From NCBI GenBank assembly GCA_000690595.2, contig JHUT02000014.1, positions 16,208-80,207 on the forward strand: DNA of 64,000 bases, read 5' to 3'. A program made the position numbers and the translations under genes. Below, piece after piece: positions 7,579 to 15,571 of the stretch. The notes beneath the pieces are model-generated. The model did no database searches, was not told the origin of the DNA, and saw nothing but the letters and a program-made list of their open reading frames with translations. Position 1 is the first letter of the stretch. Every line of letters begins with the position of its first letter. The stretch comes from Natrinema mahii (GTDB lineage Archaea; Halobacteriota; Halobacteria; Halobacteriales; Natrialbaceae).

Positions 7579-10500
7579 TTACCCCGTTATGATACCAGCG
7601 TGGTAACCCGACTGAGAGCCAACTATATTAGAACCATTCCAGACATCGTCGAATGCGGATGTTTCATTGTTTGGTATTCTTGGTTGGGTACCGCTGCTCT
7701 GAACATCTTCAAATCCGCGTATTTTGCCGTTTTGGTTTATCCTTGGAGCAGTTCCGCCGTTCTTTACATACGGGTAGGCATTGTATATCCCACCCTTCTC
7801 GCCTTCAGTGACTATCCTCATTTTGCTGATCCTATATTGTTCTGCACTTTTTCCATCTAATGTGTATACGACTGCGTTATTGTCGTATCTAGTTTTTTCT
7901 GCAGAGTTCTTTATTAACCTAACAACTTCTTCTTCACTCATTCGGTTTGGGAGCGATTTCACAGTGTTATCAATTTGAACATTCCCGCCAGTGGGATACC
8001 ATCCATGCGGCGCATCATCAGCTGACTTAACCACATGGTTTTCTCCCATACCCGTATGTTTTGATAGAATCTCGTCTAATTGCTCTTGTCTTAGCCATCT
8101 AGCCTTTCCATTCGGATTTTTTGTTATCATCCGAACTTCAGACATGTCATTAACTCTTTCAGCGTCCAATGCAGAATCGATAGTTGAATCAGTTACTCTG
8201 CTTCCGACTTGGATTTGTTTTAGATTGGATCCCTCACTTGACAAACGCTTGATTACTTCTGGATTGACACCTTGTTCGGATAGTCGCTTCGCGCCTCGGA
8301 GATCGCCCCCTTGTCTCGCTACTGATTGGATCCATTCGTCACCATGGGTGCGTTGTAATGTGTTATAGATATCTTCTGAGTAGAGTTCCTTCAGAAGTCG
8401 TTCATTGAACTCCGAAGATCCCGACCGAAGTAGTAGCGGCGTTAGTTGGTTGATCTTGGTTGGATGCCTCGCGGCGAACTGCCTTACCTTGCTGACCGTC
8501 TTCGGTGTTGCTGCTGGTCCAGAAAGGAGTCCAAGTGATGATAGTCCTGCGTCAACACCATCTCTACGCTCTGCGGCACTGACGAGGTCTCGAGCATCGG
8601 CAGCTGTCCCCACTCCTGGTGCTATAGAGGACCCCATCCAGCCGGCAAAGAAGGCTGCTGAGTGTTCTTCATCGTACTTTTTGTACTCCCAGCAATGGTC
8701 TCCGCAGGCAACTCCCCATGCTGCCGCAGAGATACCGCTGAAATCAGCGCCCTCTGCCTGAACGCGGTACTCTTCGAGACCGGGTTGGGCTCTTAAGGTT
8801 GCTGTGCCAACTGGTTTACCATTCTTATATATATCAACGTAATATCTTTTGCCAATCGAGAATTGTTCCTGAAATTCAAAAGTACCGTTCTCGTCAGCTA
8901 TAGCGGTCTTATTTCCACGAAGAGTTTCAAGACGTGCGTTCTTAATCGGGCTACCGTTTTCATCCATGACGACACCTGAGACTGTTTGGGTCTGTCCAAG
9001 CTGTATCTCAATATCTTCCTCAGTTGGACTCACAGGATAGACGATTTTGGAGGGAGAAGTTCCACCACCATCGTAAATTACGATTCGATCGTGAGGTTCG
9101 ATATCTTGAGAAAAGGTGACTTCACCGCTCCTGTTGGTGAGCCTTGGTTTCTGGGCACGAGTCAATTGGACTGATCTGAAACTGGCGGGACTACCATCTT
9201 TTTCAAATACTTGAACTGAGAGAGTCTTCTCGGTATTTAGGAAAACCTCTTCTTGTGTAGTCATATTCTCACCGCTAGATCCTGCTACATTGAGTTCGGC
9301 ATAGAGTTCGGTTGTTTCGCCTGGTCCTACCATCAAATCTTTAACCGGACTAACAGCGAACGACTTCTCGAACCCACCGCTAGACAGATCATGGCAGGCG
9401 ATTTCATTGGGTGTGTAAACATCTGTTTCATAGAGACAAACCGTGCCCTCGTCACCGATCTGACCCGCTACTTCGATATCGAACGGTTCTTGAGATCCAA
9501 CCTCTGACGGCGGTCCTGTATCCCAATGTACTCGATTTATATCGTCCTCTGTCTTGTTTGCTTTAACAACGATATCCCAAGAGATAGTGTCACTTTTACC
9601 GCCACTTTCGTCATAGGTTACTGCTGAAACAATATACTCTCCATTATTATTGAAGCTATTATTATAGGTGGCTAAACCACTGGATCCACTGATACTGTTG
9701 TTCGTTTGGCGATTCCCGTCAATAGACCACTCCACAGTCTTGAGGTTGCCATCGTCGTCGGAGATGTCAATACTAAATTCAGTTGATTCTCCTTCATCAA
9801 CAGTGAAATCTTGTCCGGGCGAATTACGTTCGGCTTCCGGAGGTGTGTTTTTTTCTTTAACGGTAACTTCCCAAGTAACTGCTTCGTCATTATAGATATC
9901 TTGACTATTGAATACATCTGCTTCTACCGTGTACTCACCCGGTTCATCGAAGGTATGATCCCATTCTTCTGTGTCAGAAGACCCGCTTAACCCCCATGTT
10001 ACGTCTTGTTGGTTATGATCGACGTACCACTCAGTACCGACTAGTTCTCCATCGGAATCTTCCCCGCCTACAGTAAACGTTTGACTCTCACCCTCCTCGA
10101 GAGTTATCACTTTATCGGGGGCTTCTATCTGCGATTCTGGCGGTTGATTTTCGTCTGCTTCGACAGTGATCTCCCAAGAAATTGTGTCGCCTTCAAATCC
10201 CTTCTCATCAAAAACAACAGCCGATATAAGAAACGTTCCCTTGCTATTGAAGGTGTTCTCATAGGTGTCCCTATCATTGGAACCGCTGACACTGTTTGAT
10301 GTCTGGTGATTCCCATCGATATACCACTCCACGTTCCTGAGATTGCCATCATTATCCGAGACATCAACGCCAAATTCAACTGATTCACCTTTCTCGCGAG
10401 TAACGGAAAAGTCAGGAGAGTTTCGTTCGGCCCTTGGGGGCTTGTTTTCTTCTTCCTTAACAATGACAGTCCAGAGAGCTGCCTCGTCGTTGTATACATC

Positions 10501-11772
10501 TTCATCATCGAACACATCTGCTTCTACTGTGTATTCTCCCGGTTTATCGAAGGTATGACCCCATTCGTCTGTGTCAGATGAGCCGCTCAGTCCCCATGTT
10601 ACTTCTTGCTGGGTATGGTCAACGTACCACTCGGTACCGACTAGCTCTCCATCAGGATCTTCCGCACTTACAGTAAAAGTTGGGCTCTCACCCTCTTCGA
10701 TAGTTATCTCCTTATCTGGCGATTCTATCTGCGATTCTGGCGGTTGATTTTCGTCTGCTTTGACGGTAACCTCCCAAGAAATCGTGTCGCCTTCGAGTCC
10801 CTGCTCGTCATAGACAACTGCTGAGACATAGTGCTTTCCATCATTGCTGAAAACGGTGTTGTAGCTGTCTACATCTCTAGAATCCCTAACAGGATTAGTT
10901 GTCTGGTAATCTCCATCTATGTACCAGTCAACGTTCCTGAGATTACCATCGTCATCAAAGACATCGACATTAAACTCAACTGATTTGCCTTCCTCGCGGG
11001 TAACAGAAAAATCAGGAGAATCACGTTCAGCCCTTGGAGGATTGTTTTCCTCTGCTTCCTCAACGGTGACAGTCCAGAGAGCTGCCTCGTCGTTGTATGC
11101 ATCTTTATCATCGAACACATCTGCTTCTACCGTGTATTCTCCCGGTTTATCGAAGGTGTAATCCCATTCATCTGTGTCAGATGAACCGCTTAATCCCCAT
11201 GTTACTTCTTGTTGGGTGTGATCGACATACCACTCAGTACCGACTAGTTCTCCATCTGGATCTTCCGCACTTACAGTAAAGGTCGGGCTCTCTCCCTCTT
11301 CGATAGTTATCTCCTTACGGGGTGATTCTATCTGTGATTCTGGTGGTTGATTTTCGTCTGCTTCGACGGTAACCTCCCAAGAAATTCTATCAGATTTCTC
11401 CCACTCATCATTATAGACGACTGCTGCGACGAGATAGGTACCCTCGCTATCAAAAGTGGTATCGTAGGTGTCTGTATCGCTGAAACCATTAATGCTGTTT
11501 GTAGTTTGCCGATTGCCATCAATATACCACTCAACATTTCCAAGGTTACCGTCGTCATCAGAAACATCAATACTGAATTCTACTGACTCTCCTTCTTCAC
11601 TGCTAACAGCAAAATCAGGGGAGTTGCGTTCGGCTTCTGGCGAGGTAGTGGCCGAGGCTGATGTTACAAGTGCTACAGATGAAAAGAGGATAAGTATCAG
11701 CAGAATAGCACCCCCTGTTGAAACGCTATTTAAACCACTCTGCGGTCTGTCCTCGTTGTCCCCCACCAGCAT
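7579..11772 (-). CDS. Giant secreted repeat protein with toxin-like C-terminus
   Basis: 1397 residues. Residues 20-42 are a signal or anchor helix (ILLILILFSSVALV). Residues about 46-747 are seven Ig/PKD-like domains of about 100 residues. They alternate between two types: A (ERNSPDF...VEWYIDG...SWEVTV) and B (PPESQIESP...GTEWYVDH...GEYTVEADVF), in the order ABABABA. Around 748-1000 are further beta domains, including a carboxypeptidase-regulatory-like unit (VSGVVMDENGSPIKNARL). Residues about 1010-1100 are Gly/Ala-rich (APGVGTAADARDLVSAAE, GLLSG), like the pre-toxin linkers of polymorphic toxins. The last 170 residues include KHTGMGENH, YTLDGKSAEQYRISKM and GGIYNAYP, which remind me of BECR-fold (EndoU/RNase-A-like) toxin domains. 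The stalk-plus-toxin reading is an inference. Base composition is AT-rich for this genome, suggesting transfer. Confidence 0.75.
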   Translation of the reverse strand: MLVGDNEDRPQSGLNSVSTGGAILLILILFSSVALVTSASATTSPEAERNSPDFAVSSEEGESVEFSIDVSDDDGNLGNVEWYIDGNRQTTNSINGFSDTDTYDTTFDSEGTYLVAAVVYNDEWEKSDRISWEVTVEADENQPPESQIESPRKEITIEEGESPTFTVSAEDPDGELVGTEWYVDHTQQEVTWGLSGSSDTDEWDYTFDKPGEYTVEADVFDDKDAYNDEAALWTVTVEEAEENNPPRAERDSPDFSVTREEGKSVEFNVDVFDDDGNLRNVDWYIDGDYQTTNPVRDSRDVDSYNTVFSNDGKHYVSAVVYDEQGLEGDTISWEVTVKADENQPPESQIESPDKEITIEEGESPTFTVSAEDPDGELVGTEWYVDHTQQEVTWGLSGSSDTDEWGHTFDKPGEYTVEADVFDDEDVYNDEAALWTVIVKEEENKPPRAERNSPDFSVTREKGESVEFGVDVSDNDGNLRNVEWYIDGNHQTSNSVSGSNDRDTYENTFNSKGTFLISAVVFDEKGFEGDTISWEITVEADENQPPESQIEAPDKVITLEEGESQTFTVGGEDSDGELVGTEWYVDHNQQDVTWGLSGSSDTEEWDHTFDEPGEYTVEADVFNSQDIYNDEAVTWEVTVKEKNTPPEAERNSPGQDFTVDEGESTEFSIDISDDDGNLKTVEWSIDGNRQTNNSISGSSGLATYNNSFNNNGEYIVSAVTYDESGGKSDTISWDIVVKANKTEDDINRVHWDTGPPSEVGSQEPFDIEVAGQIGDEGTVCLYETDVYTPNEIACHDLSSGGFEKSFAVSPVKDLMVGPGETTELYAELNVAGSSGENMTTQEEVFLNTEKTLSVQVFEKDGSPASFRSVQLTRAQKPRLTNRSGEVTFSQDIEPHDRIVIYDGGGTSPSKIVYPVSPTEEDIEIQLGQTQTVSGVVMDENGSPIKNARLETLRGNKTAIADENGTFEFQEQFSIGKRYYVDIYKNGKPVGTATLRAQPGLEEYRVQAEGADFSGISAAAWGVACGDHCWEYKKYDEEHSAAFFAGWMGSSIAPGVGTAADARDLVSAAERRDGVDAGLSSLGLLSGPAATPKTVSKVRQFAARHPTKINQLTPLLLRSGSSEFNERLLKELYSEDIYNTLQRTHGDEWIQSVARQGGDLRGAKRLSEQGVNPEVIKRLSSEGSNLKQIQVGSRVTDSTIDSALDAERVNDMSEVRMITKNPNGKARWLRQEQLDEILSKHTGMGENHVVKSADDAPHGWYPTGGNVQIDNTVKSLPNRMSEEEVVRLIKNSAEKTRYDNNAVVYTLDGKSAEQYRISKMRIVTEGEKGGIYNAYPYVKNGGTAPRINQNGKIRGFEDVQSSGTQPRIPNNETSAFDDVWNGSNIVGSQSGYHAGIITG
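9530..11640 (-). repeat. Three and a half tandem DNA repeats of about 600 bp
   Basis: Inside the giant gene, homologous blocks recur every 598-605 bp. Examples are the GTACCGACTAG words at 10034, 10635 and 11239, and the CCATC-x-AT-x-TACCA words near 9715, 10313, 10915 and 11518. Each unit encodes one A plus one B Ig-like domain. The second and third units are the most alike, so copies have been gained or homogenised recently. Confidence 0.8.
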
Positions 11773-12144
11773 TTTATTCTCATCCTAGCATTCCTGACCG
11801 AACTAATCACTTTTTCCCTATTATTCAGCCTACTTCCCTCTAATTACTATGTGTTCGGTTTGACTGCAATCCGCTCTTAGGTCCAATTGACGTGTCGAAA
11901 ATAACCTCAAGAGAAATCACTCATCTTTACTGAAAAAAAAAAACTCATATTTCTGACACTTCTGCTGCTCCCGATACATTGTGTCCGGATTGCCTGCATA
12001 CCGGACGAAAATGGCCTGAAGTATAGTTCTTTAGGTGGTATTGTGGGAACAATCAGTCTGATTCTGTCCGACTTTAGGAAAGTTCTCGGACACTGCTTAT
12101 CCGACTCTCCCCGAATTCTCGGACACAATCATTCCGGTAACCAC

Positions 12145-12429
12145 GTGCCCACTGAACGCCGAATTATTGGACTGACCAAGTTCGTCACCCTCGCTGAAGG
12201 CGCCAATTCTGAACTCTCGCGAAGAGCTTGGCAGTTGACCGCCAATCGTCTCCTCAAATACGATATCGAGCCCACTGAGGCCATTTTTTATCTGTCGCAG
12301 TCCCTGACCAGTACGGCCGGCCAATCGCTCTTGGGATTGAAACACCTCCACGGCCACCTAGCCGCAGCGCTGGTCGACTGCAAGGCAACTCGTCACGTCG
12401 ACGGCTTCGAGATCGACGTGGCTTACTAA
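12145..12429 (+). CDS. Hypothetical protein, possible remnant
   Basis: From the GTG at 12145 the reading frame gives 94 residues; an ATG 34 codons upstream is also open but the added part reads like non-coding DNA. The frame has good G/C in third positions near its end, so I think it was or is coding. The content (SRRAWQLTANRLLKY, GLKHLHGHLAAALVD) matches no family I know. It converges on the winged-helix gene, 18 bp apart. The 370 bp upstream, back to 11773, hold only an A-tract, short TCTCGGACAC repeats (12084 and 12117) and no other gene. Confidence 0.4.
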   Translation: MPTERRIIGLTKFVTLAEGANSELSRRAWQLTANRLLKYDIEPTEAIFYLSQSLTSTAGQSLLGLKHLHGHLAAALVDCKATRHVDGFEIDVAY

Positions 12430-12447
12430 ATCGAACAGTATAGAAAA

Positions 12448-12807
12448 TCAGGCCTCGGTGGTGGCGTCGTCTGTGCCACCGTTGAGGAAGACGTTGGCAA
12501 CCTCGTGGTCGAACTCGCCGAGTGCCTGCGCTGCGTCGCTATCTTTGTTGATCTGGTACATCGTCGAGTTACCGACGGTGCGGGTTTCTTCGATCAGGCC
12601 GTAGTTGAGCAGATCCTTTCTGTGGTCGTAGAACGTGCTACGTTCGATGCCAGCGAGCCGTGCAATGTCACTGGGGTTGAGGTCGCGGCGGGATTCGCTG
12701 AGGAGTACCGCGAGGATCCGCACCTTCGGGTGATCACCGAGAACGTCGGTAAGCGTGTTGTCCACGCCGAGTGCGTCGTCTGGGTTTTTGTTGTTGCTGG
12801 GTGCCAT
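12448..12807 (-). CDS. Winged-helix transcriptional regulator
   Basis: 119 residues. Residues about 15-95 form a winged helix: VLGDHPKVRILAVLL, then LNPSDIARLAGIERSTFYDH as the helix-turn-helix and YGLIEETRTVGNSTMYQINK as the wing. This is the MarR/ArsR-like type common in haloarchaeal plasmids and viruses. It is divergent from the 91-residue gene at 12950, and a 140-bp gap contains the promoters, so it may control that gene and itself. No ligand-binding domain is present. Confidence 0.85.
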   Translation of the reverse strand: MAPSNNKNPDDALGVDNTLTDVLGDHPKVRILAVLLSESRRDLNPSDIARLAGIERSTFYDHRKDLLNYGLIEETRTVGNSTMYQINKDSDAAQALGEFDHEVANVFLNGGTDDATTEA

Positions 12808-12910
12808 GCCTGCGCTCAGGCTCTAGTATGGATCTGTTCCACTTAATGTTTTCGTAGAACATCAGTACCAGAGCTTCAAGACTACACCCCTGGTGTTGGT
12901 AGACAACAGG

Positions 12911-12920
12911 TTTATATTTG
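12911..12920 (+). promoter_or_regulatory. TATA box for the 12950 gene
   Basis: TTTATATTTG is about 30-39 bp upstream of the ATG at 12950, with no Shine-Dalgarno sequence before the ATG. That suggests a transcript with almost no leader. Confidence 0.5.
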
Positions 12921-12949
12921 ACCGGGTCGTACTAACACACGACGAGGCC

Positions 12950-13225
12950 ATGAATAGCGACGAAGAGTTCGAAAACGACATCGTCGAAACGTTGGTCCGA
13001 AAGAAGGTCACAGGCGGTAAGAAGCACCAGATCGACACGGTGAAAAACTGGTTCGCGTCCTCGGATCAGGGGCGTGTCGAAGACCTAATTGAAAAATTGG
13101 CGCGTGACCCAGATGCGCCGGTCGAGATGTACGGTGGCGGGGCGCGGGCGAACGTTCGCCTCACGTCACGGCAGGATGCCAAAGAGTGGTTGGACGACCG
13201 CGGTCGCGATCTCTGGTGGGCGTAG
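12950..13225 (+). CDS. Conserved small haloarchaeal element protein
   Basis: 91 residues from the ATG at 12950 (MNSDEEFENDIVETLVRKKV). The first half is helical and charged, the second half has MYGGGARANVRLTSRQDAKEW, which could be a wing or beta hairpin. I do not recognise the family. The position, divergent from a winged-helix regulator and with its own TATA box, suggests a regulated accessory gene. An earlier in-frame start at 12893 was rejected because it would include the TATA box. Confidence 0.6.
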   Translation: MNSDEEFENDIVETLVRKKVTGGKKHQIDTVKNWFASSDQGRVEDLIEKLARDPDAPVEMYGGGARANVRLTSRQDAKEWLDDRGRDLWWA

Positions 13226-13586
13226 TCAGAGTCCGTCGTGGCCTCGGCACTTTCTCATGGGACGCCGCCACTCACCGACGCTGTCCTCGTCGTCAGGTGT
13301 TACCTGACACTCGGCCGCAGGAACACCTGTCGGACGCGTCTCGAGAGGTAGTGCCCCGACAGGCCATAAGACGCACAGGTTTCGATCGTCTGAAAGACGG
13401 CTTCGTGGTCGTGTCCATCAGTCGCGATGGATAGAAAATCCAGCACGGGATTGAAACAGTTAATCGGTATCTGTGGGCCCTATATTTACCGTTGATTGAC
13501 GATCTCCTATCCAGCTCTGTTCGTATTCTCAGACAAGACGAAAATGATGAATCACTTGTAGAGGGATAGGACACTAACAGGTAGCC
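13226..13586. other. 361-bp stretch without a gene
   Basis: No frame here has haloarchaeal codon use. It contains the palindrome GTGTTACCTGACAC at 13298-13311 (GTGT-TACCTG-ACAC), then the CRISPR-repeat-like 37-mer at 13421-13457, and an AT-rich segment (TATATTTACC) that may be the promoter of the next gene. Confidence 0.6.
13421..13457 (+). repeat. Single 37-nt CRISPR-repeat-like sequence
   Basis: The 37 bases begin GTCGCGATGG and end CAGCACGGGATTGAAAC, with an A-rich centre (ATAGAAAATC). Many 36-37-nt CRISPR repeats end in GGGATTGAAAC. There is no array: no second good copy lies within 100 bp on either side. A weak resemblance 70 nt upstream (13351-13387, about 16 of 37) is near what chance allows. 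It could be a solitary repeat unit or a decayed mini-array carried by the element. Confidence 0.4.
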
Positions 13587-14195
13587 ATGAGCAAGAAACC
13601 TGACCTTCTCACTCAATTAGCTGACTCATTTGCATCTGTAATTCCGGATGTCGATACACGTGCCGAACACGATCGATGGAAATCCGGAATCGGGCCATTC
13701 GAGGAAGAGAATCAGATCGAAATGATTCTCGAAGCGCTCGAGGGCCACCCGCTACGAGAAGCGATCGAGGCTGAAGTATCGTACCTCGATGGTTCGCAAC
13801 GATGCGACCTCTTTCTTGATCACGACGGGCGTCAACTTCCAGTGGAAGCCAAGCTACTCCGGTTCCGGTACGATAACGGAAACATCGATCCGAACAGTTT
13901 CGCTCGTATCTTCACGCCATTTCCTGAACGGAGTTCCTCATCCCTACTTACTGATACAAAGAAACTCTACGAGTCAGAGTTTGGATCAAACGGCGGAGTA
14001 CTCGGTCTCTATTACGAAAAAACCGATGAAGAGTACGAGCAAATGACTGCCGAGGCAGTTGCCGAGAAGTTTTGTATGGACGTGGATCACTGGTACGATT
14101 TCCAGGTAGAAACGAGGAATATCGCCTACTTTGACGGGCTACAGCATCCCAATCATCAGCAAGGCGCCGTCATCACGTGGGAGATCGTCGAGTGA
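13587..14195 (+). CDS. PD-(D/E)XK nuclease-like protein
   Basis: 202 residues. The core reads RCDLFLDHDGRQLPVEAKLL: Asp74, then about 13 residues, then Glu87-Ala-Lys89, the D...ExK active site of restriction-endonuclease-like folds, with Glu41/Glu42 in a preceding helix. The C-terminal half (LLTDTKKLYES, GVLGLYYEK) has the alternating pattern of the rest of such a fold. I do not know the subfamily. Its place just before a broken DUF6884 gene and a CARF regulator suggests a defence cluster. Target specificity cannot be inferred. Confidence 0.65.
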   Translation: MSKKPDLLTQLADSFASVIPDVDTRAEHDRWKSGIGPFEEENQIEMILEALEGHPLREAIEAEVSYLDGSQRCDLFLDHDGRQLPVEAKLLRFRYDNGNIDPNSFARIFTPFPERSSSSLLTDTKKLYESEFGSNGGVLGLYYEKTDEEYEQMTAEAVAEKFCMDVDHWYDFQVETRNIAYFDGLQHPNHQQGAVITWEIVE

Positions 14196-14202
14196 TCGAA
14201 CA

Positions 14203-14346
14203 ATGACCGAAATAAGACTAGTAAGCTATACGAAAACGAAACGCGAATTACCAGAGCCACCGGATGAGTTGTACAGTCCGTTGACGCTGTTCAGCAAGGT
14301 TCGCCAGTACTGTGGATCTCATCTACTGAAACTCCGAGTTAGATAG
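14203..14346 (+). pseudogene. Truncated DUF6884-like gene
   Basis: The 47 codons start MTEIRLVSYTKTKRELPEPP and continue DELYSPLTLFSKVRQYCGSH. This is the start of the haloarchaeal DUF6884 domain, where LVSCTKxKRxxPxPPxELYS is usual; here the Cys of VSC is Tyr. The domain normally continues for about 100 residues with a LSAKHGLL-type motif. Here the match stops near codon 42 and the reading frame ends within the tail of the convergent CARF gene. The 3' part was probably lost in a recombination that brought the neighbouring gene. Confidence 0.6.
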
Positions 14347-15234
14347 CGGATCGTTAGTTGCAGCCCACATCTCACCAATACGAGAGAATTCGATCCGATG
14401 TCTCTTCCCTTCTTCCTTTTTTACAACTAACCCCTTTTCTCTAAGATTGTCTATCCAATATCTCACCTTATTCTTATGAGAATTATCACACTCTATCTCC
14501 CTCCATTCTGCATGCTGACGCGCCAGTTCTGATATCGACTCTGCTTCCCCCATATACTGTAGCACCTGAAGTGCCTCCTCCTCTGATTCGGTGATCCCGG
14601 TTACAGGTGGTGCTACGAATTCCACATGGTGCTTTTCGTTCGGAAGTTGTCGCGTTCCACTTGTAGTCCCTTTATCTAAATCATCTAATAAGCTAGAAAT
14701 ACTTTCTAAATGCTCTTCTGCATCTGGCTTGATATCTTGGCTGAAGTCCCCTTCTTTCAAAAAGTCAGCTATAGACTCCAGTTCCTCTATAGTGTTTATC
14801 ATCAGGTAGTTTTCTGGCGACGAATAATATGTGTGAATTTTGTCTCTCATTTCTGGACGCTCTACGACATGGGTGTTAGCCGCCGTAGCATATGCAAATG
14901 CTACTGTTCTCGGCATAGATGAGATATTGACGAAGATCGTGTTTCCTTCGTCAAGTTCCGAGGTGAGCGTCTTATACGCATATTCATACAAATTTTTGTA
15001 ATTAAATATATCAGATATCACCTCCGTTTCTACTGTAGTACCAAGCACGCTTTCAACTGAACTTTTAAGTTCACTAACAATATTCTCAGCGAGTTCTGCT
15101 TCCTTTTTCCGATCTGACTCTTGCTCTGAATACAAGAGAACAATCCTATCTGGGTCGAAATCATCGTAATGGAGAGGTTGCACCAGCCTCTCAAAATCGA
15201 ACCCCACCGGAATATAGTGTACTTCGTCGCCCAT
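14323..15234 (-). CDS. CARF-like sensor with winged helix (HFX_2341/DUF6293 type regulator)
   Basis: 303 residues. The N-terminal 150 are a Rossmann-like sensor: EVHYIPVGFDFERLVQPL, then DRIVLLYSEQE, and later FVNISSMPRTVAFAYATAA, at the place where CARF domains have their ligand loop. Residues about 215-290 are a winged helix (EEALQVLQYMGEAESISELA, NKVRYWIDNLREKGLVVKKE). The layout is that of Csa3 and of the haloarchaeal HFX_2341/DUF6293 regulators. CARF domains bind cyclic oligonucleotides, and it is divergent from a CD-NTase operon, so control of that operon by a nucleotide signal is a reasonable but unproved idea. AT-rich. Confidence 0.75.
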   Translation of the reverse strand: MGDEVHYIPVGFDFERLVQPLHYDDFDPDRIVLLYSEQESDRKKEAELAENIVSELKSSVESVLGTTVETEVISDIFNYKNLYEYAYKTLTSELDEGNTIFVNISSMPRTVAFAYATAANTHVVERPEMRDKIHTYYSSPENYLMINTIEELESIADFLKEGDFSQDIKPDAEEHLESISSLLDDLDKGTTSGTRQLPNEKHHVEFVAPPVTGITESEEEALQVLQYMGEAESISELARQHAEWREIECDNSHKNKVRYWIDNLREKGLVVKKEEGKRHRIEFSRIGEMWAATNDPLSNSEFQ

Positions 15235-15571
15235 AACCCACTAGTTATCAACTGGAATTCAATAAATGCTTTTGTGCAAAATCAGCCATCACACGATGCG
15301 AATTCTACTGTTGACGGTATTTACTAGATATAAACAGCAGTTCGCATGATCACAAAAAATCGGCTAGTCTAATCCGCTAGATGGATTTTTGGGTGTTTAG
15401 GTTGTGTGTATATCTAACTTCAAGAAGGTATATCTCATACCGATGATAACTCGGGGTAATGTGTCCAATTGGCTCAGAACACAGAGTCCGTGTTCAGAAG
15501 CAAGTTCCCGTATCAACCACTTGCTGTGGTGGACTCAGCTTCTGACAAAAGAGGCCATTAGATGTTAAACA
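15235..15571. promoter_or_regulatory. 337-bp divergent control region of the CARF and CD-NTase operons
   Basis: No gene is visible. The region is AT-rich. It has TATA-like TAGATATAAA near 15326-15335, two TATATCT words at 15409 and 15429 (20 bp apart), and an inverted repeat GAACAC-N7-GTGTTC at 15477-15495, 77 bp before the first codon of the operon. These are candidates for an operator of the divergent CARF regulator. Confidence 0.45.

Noticed and set aside
11907..12128. 73-codon minus-strand frame upstream of the 94-residue gene
   Set aside because: No codon bias, no family, and it lies in AT-rich intergenic DNA with short repeats.
13421..13457. A CRISPR array
   Set aside because: Only one good repeat-like copy is present and there are no spacers or cas genes nearby, so I report a solitary repeat-like sequence, not an array.
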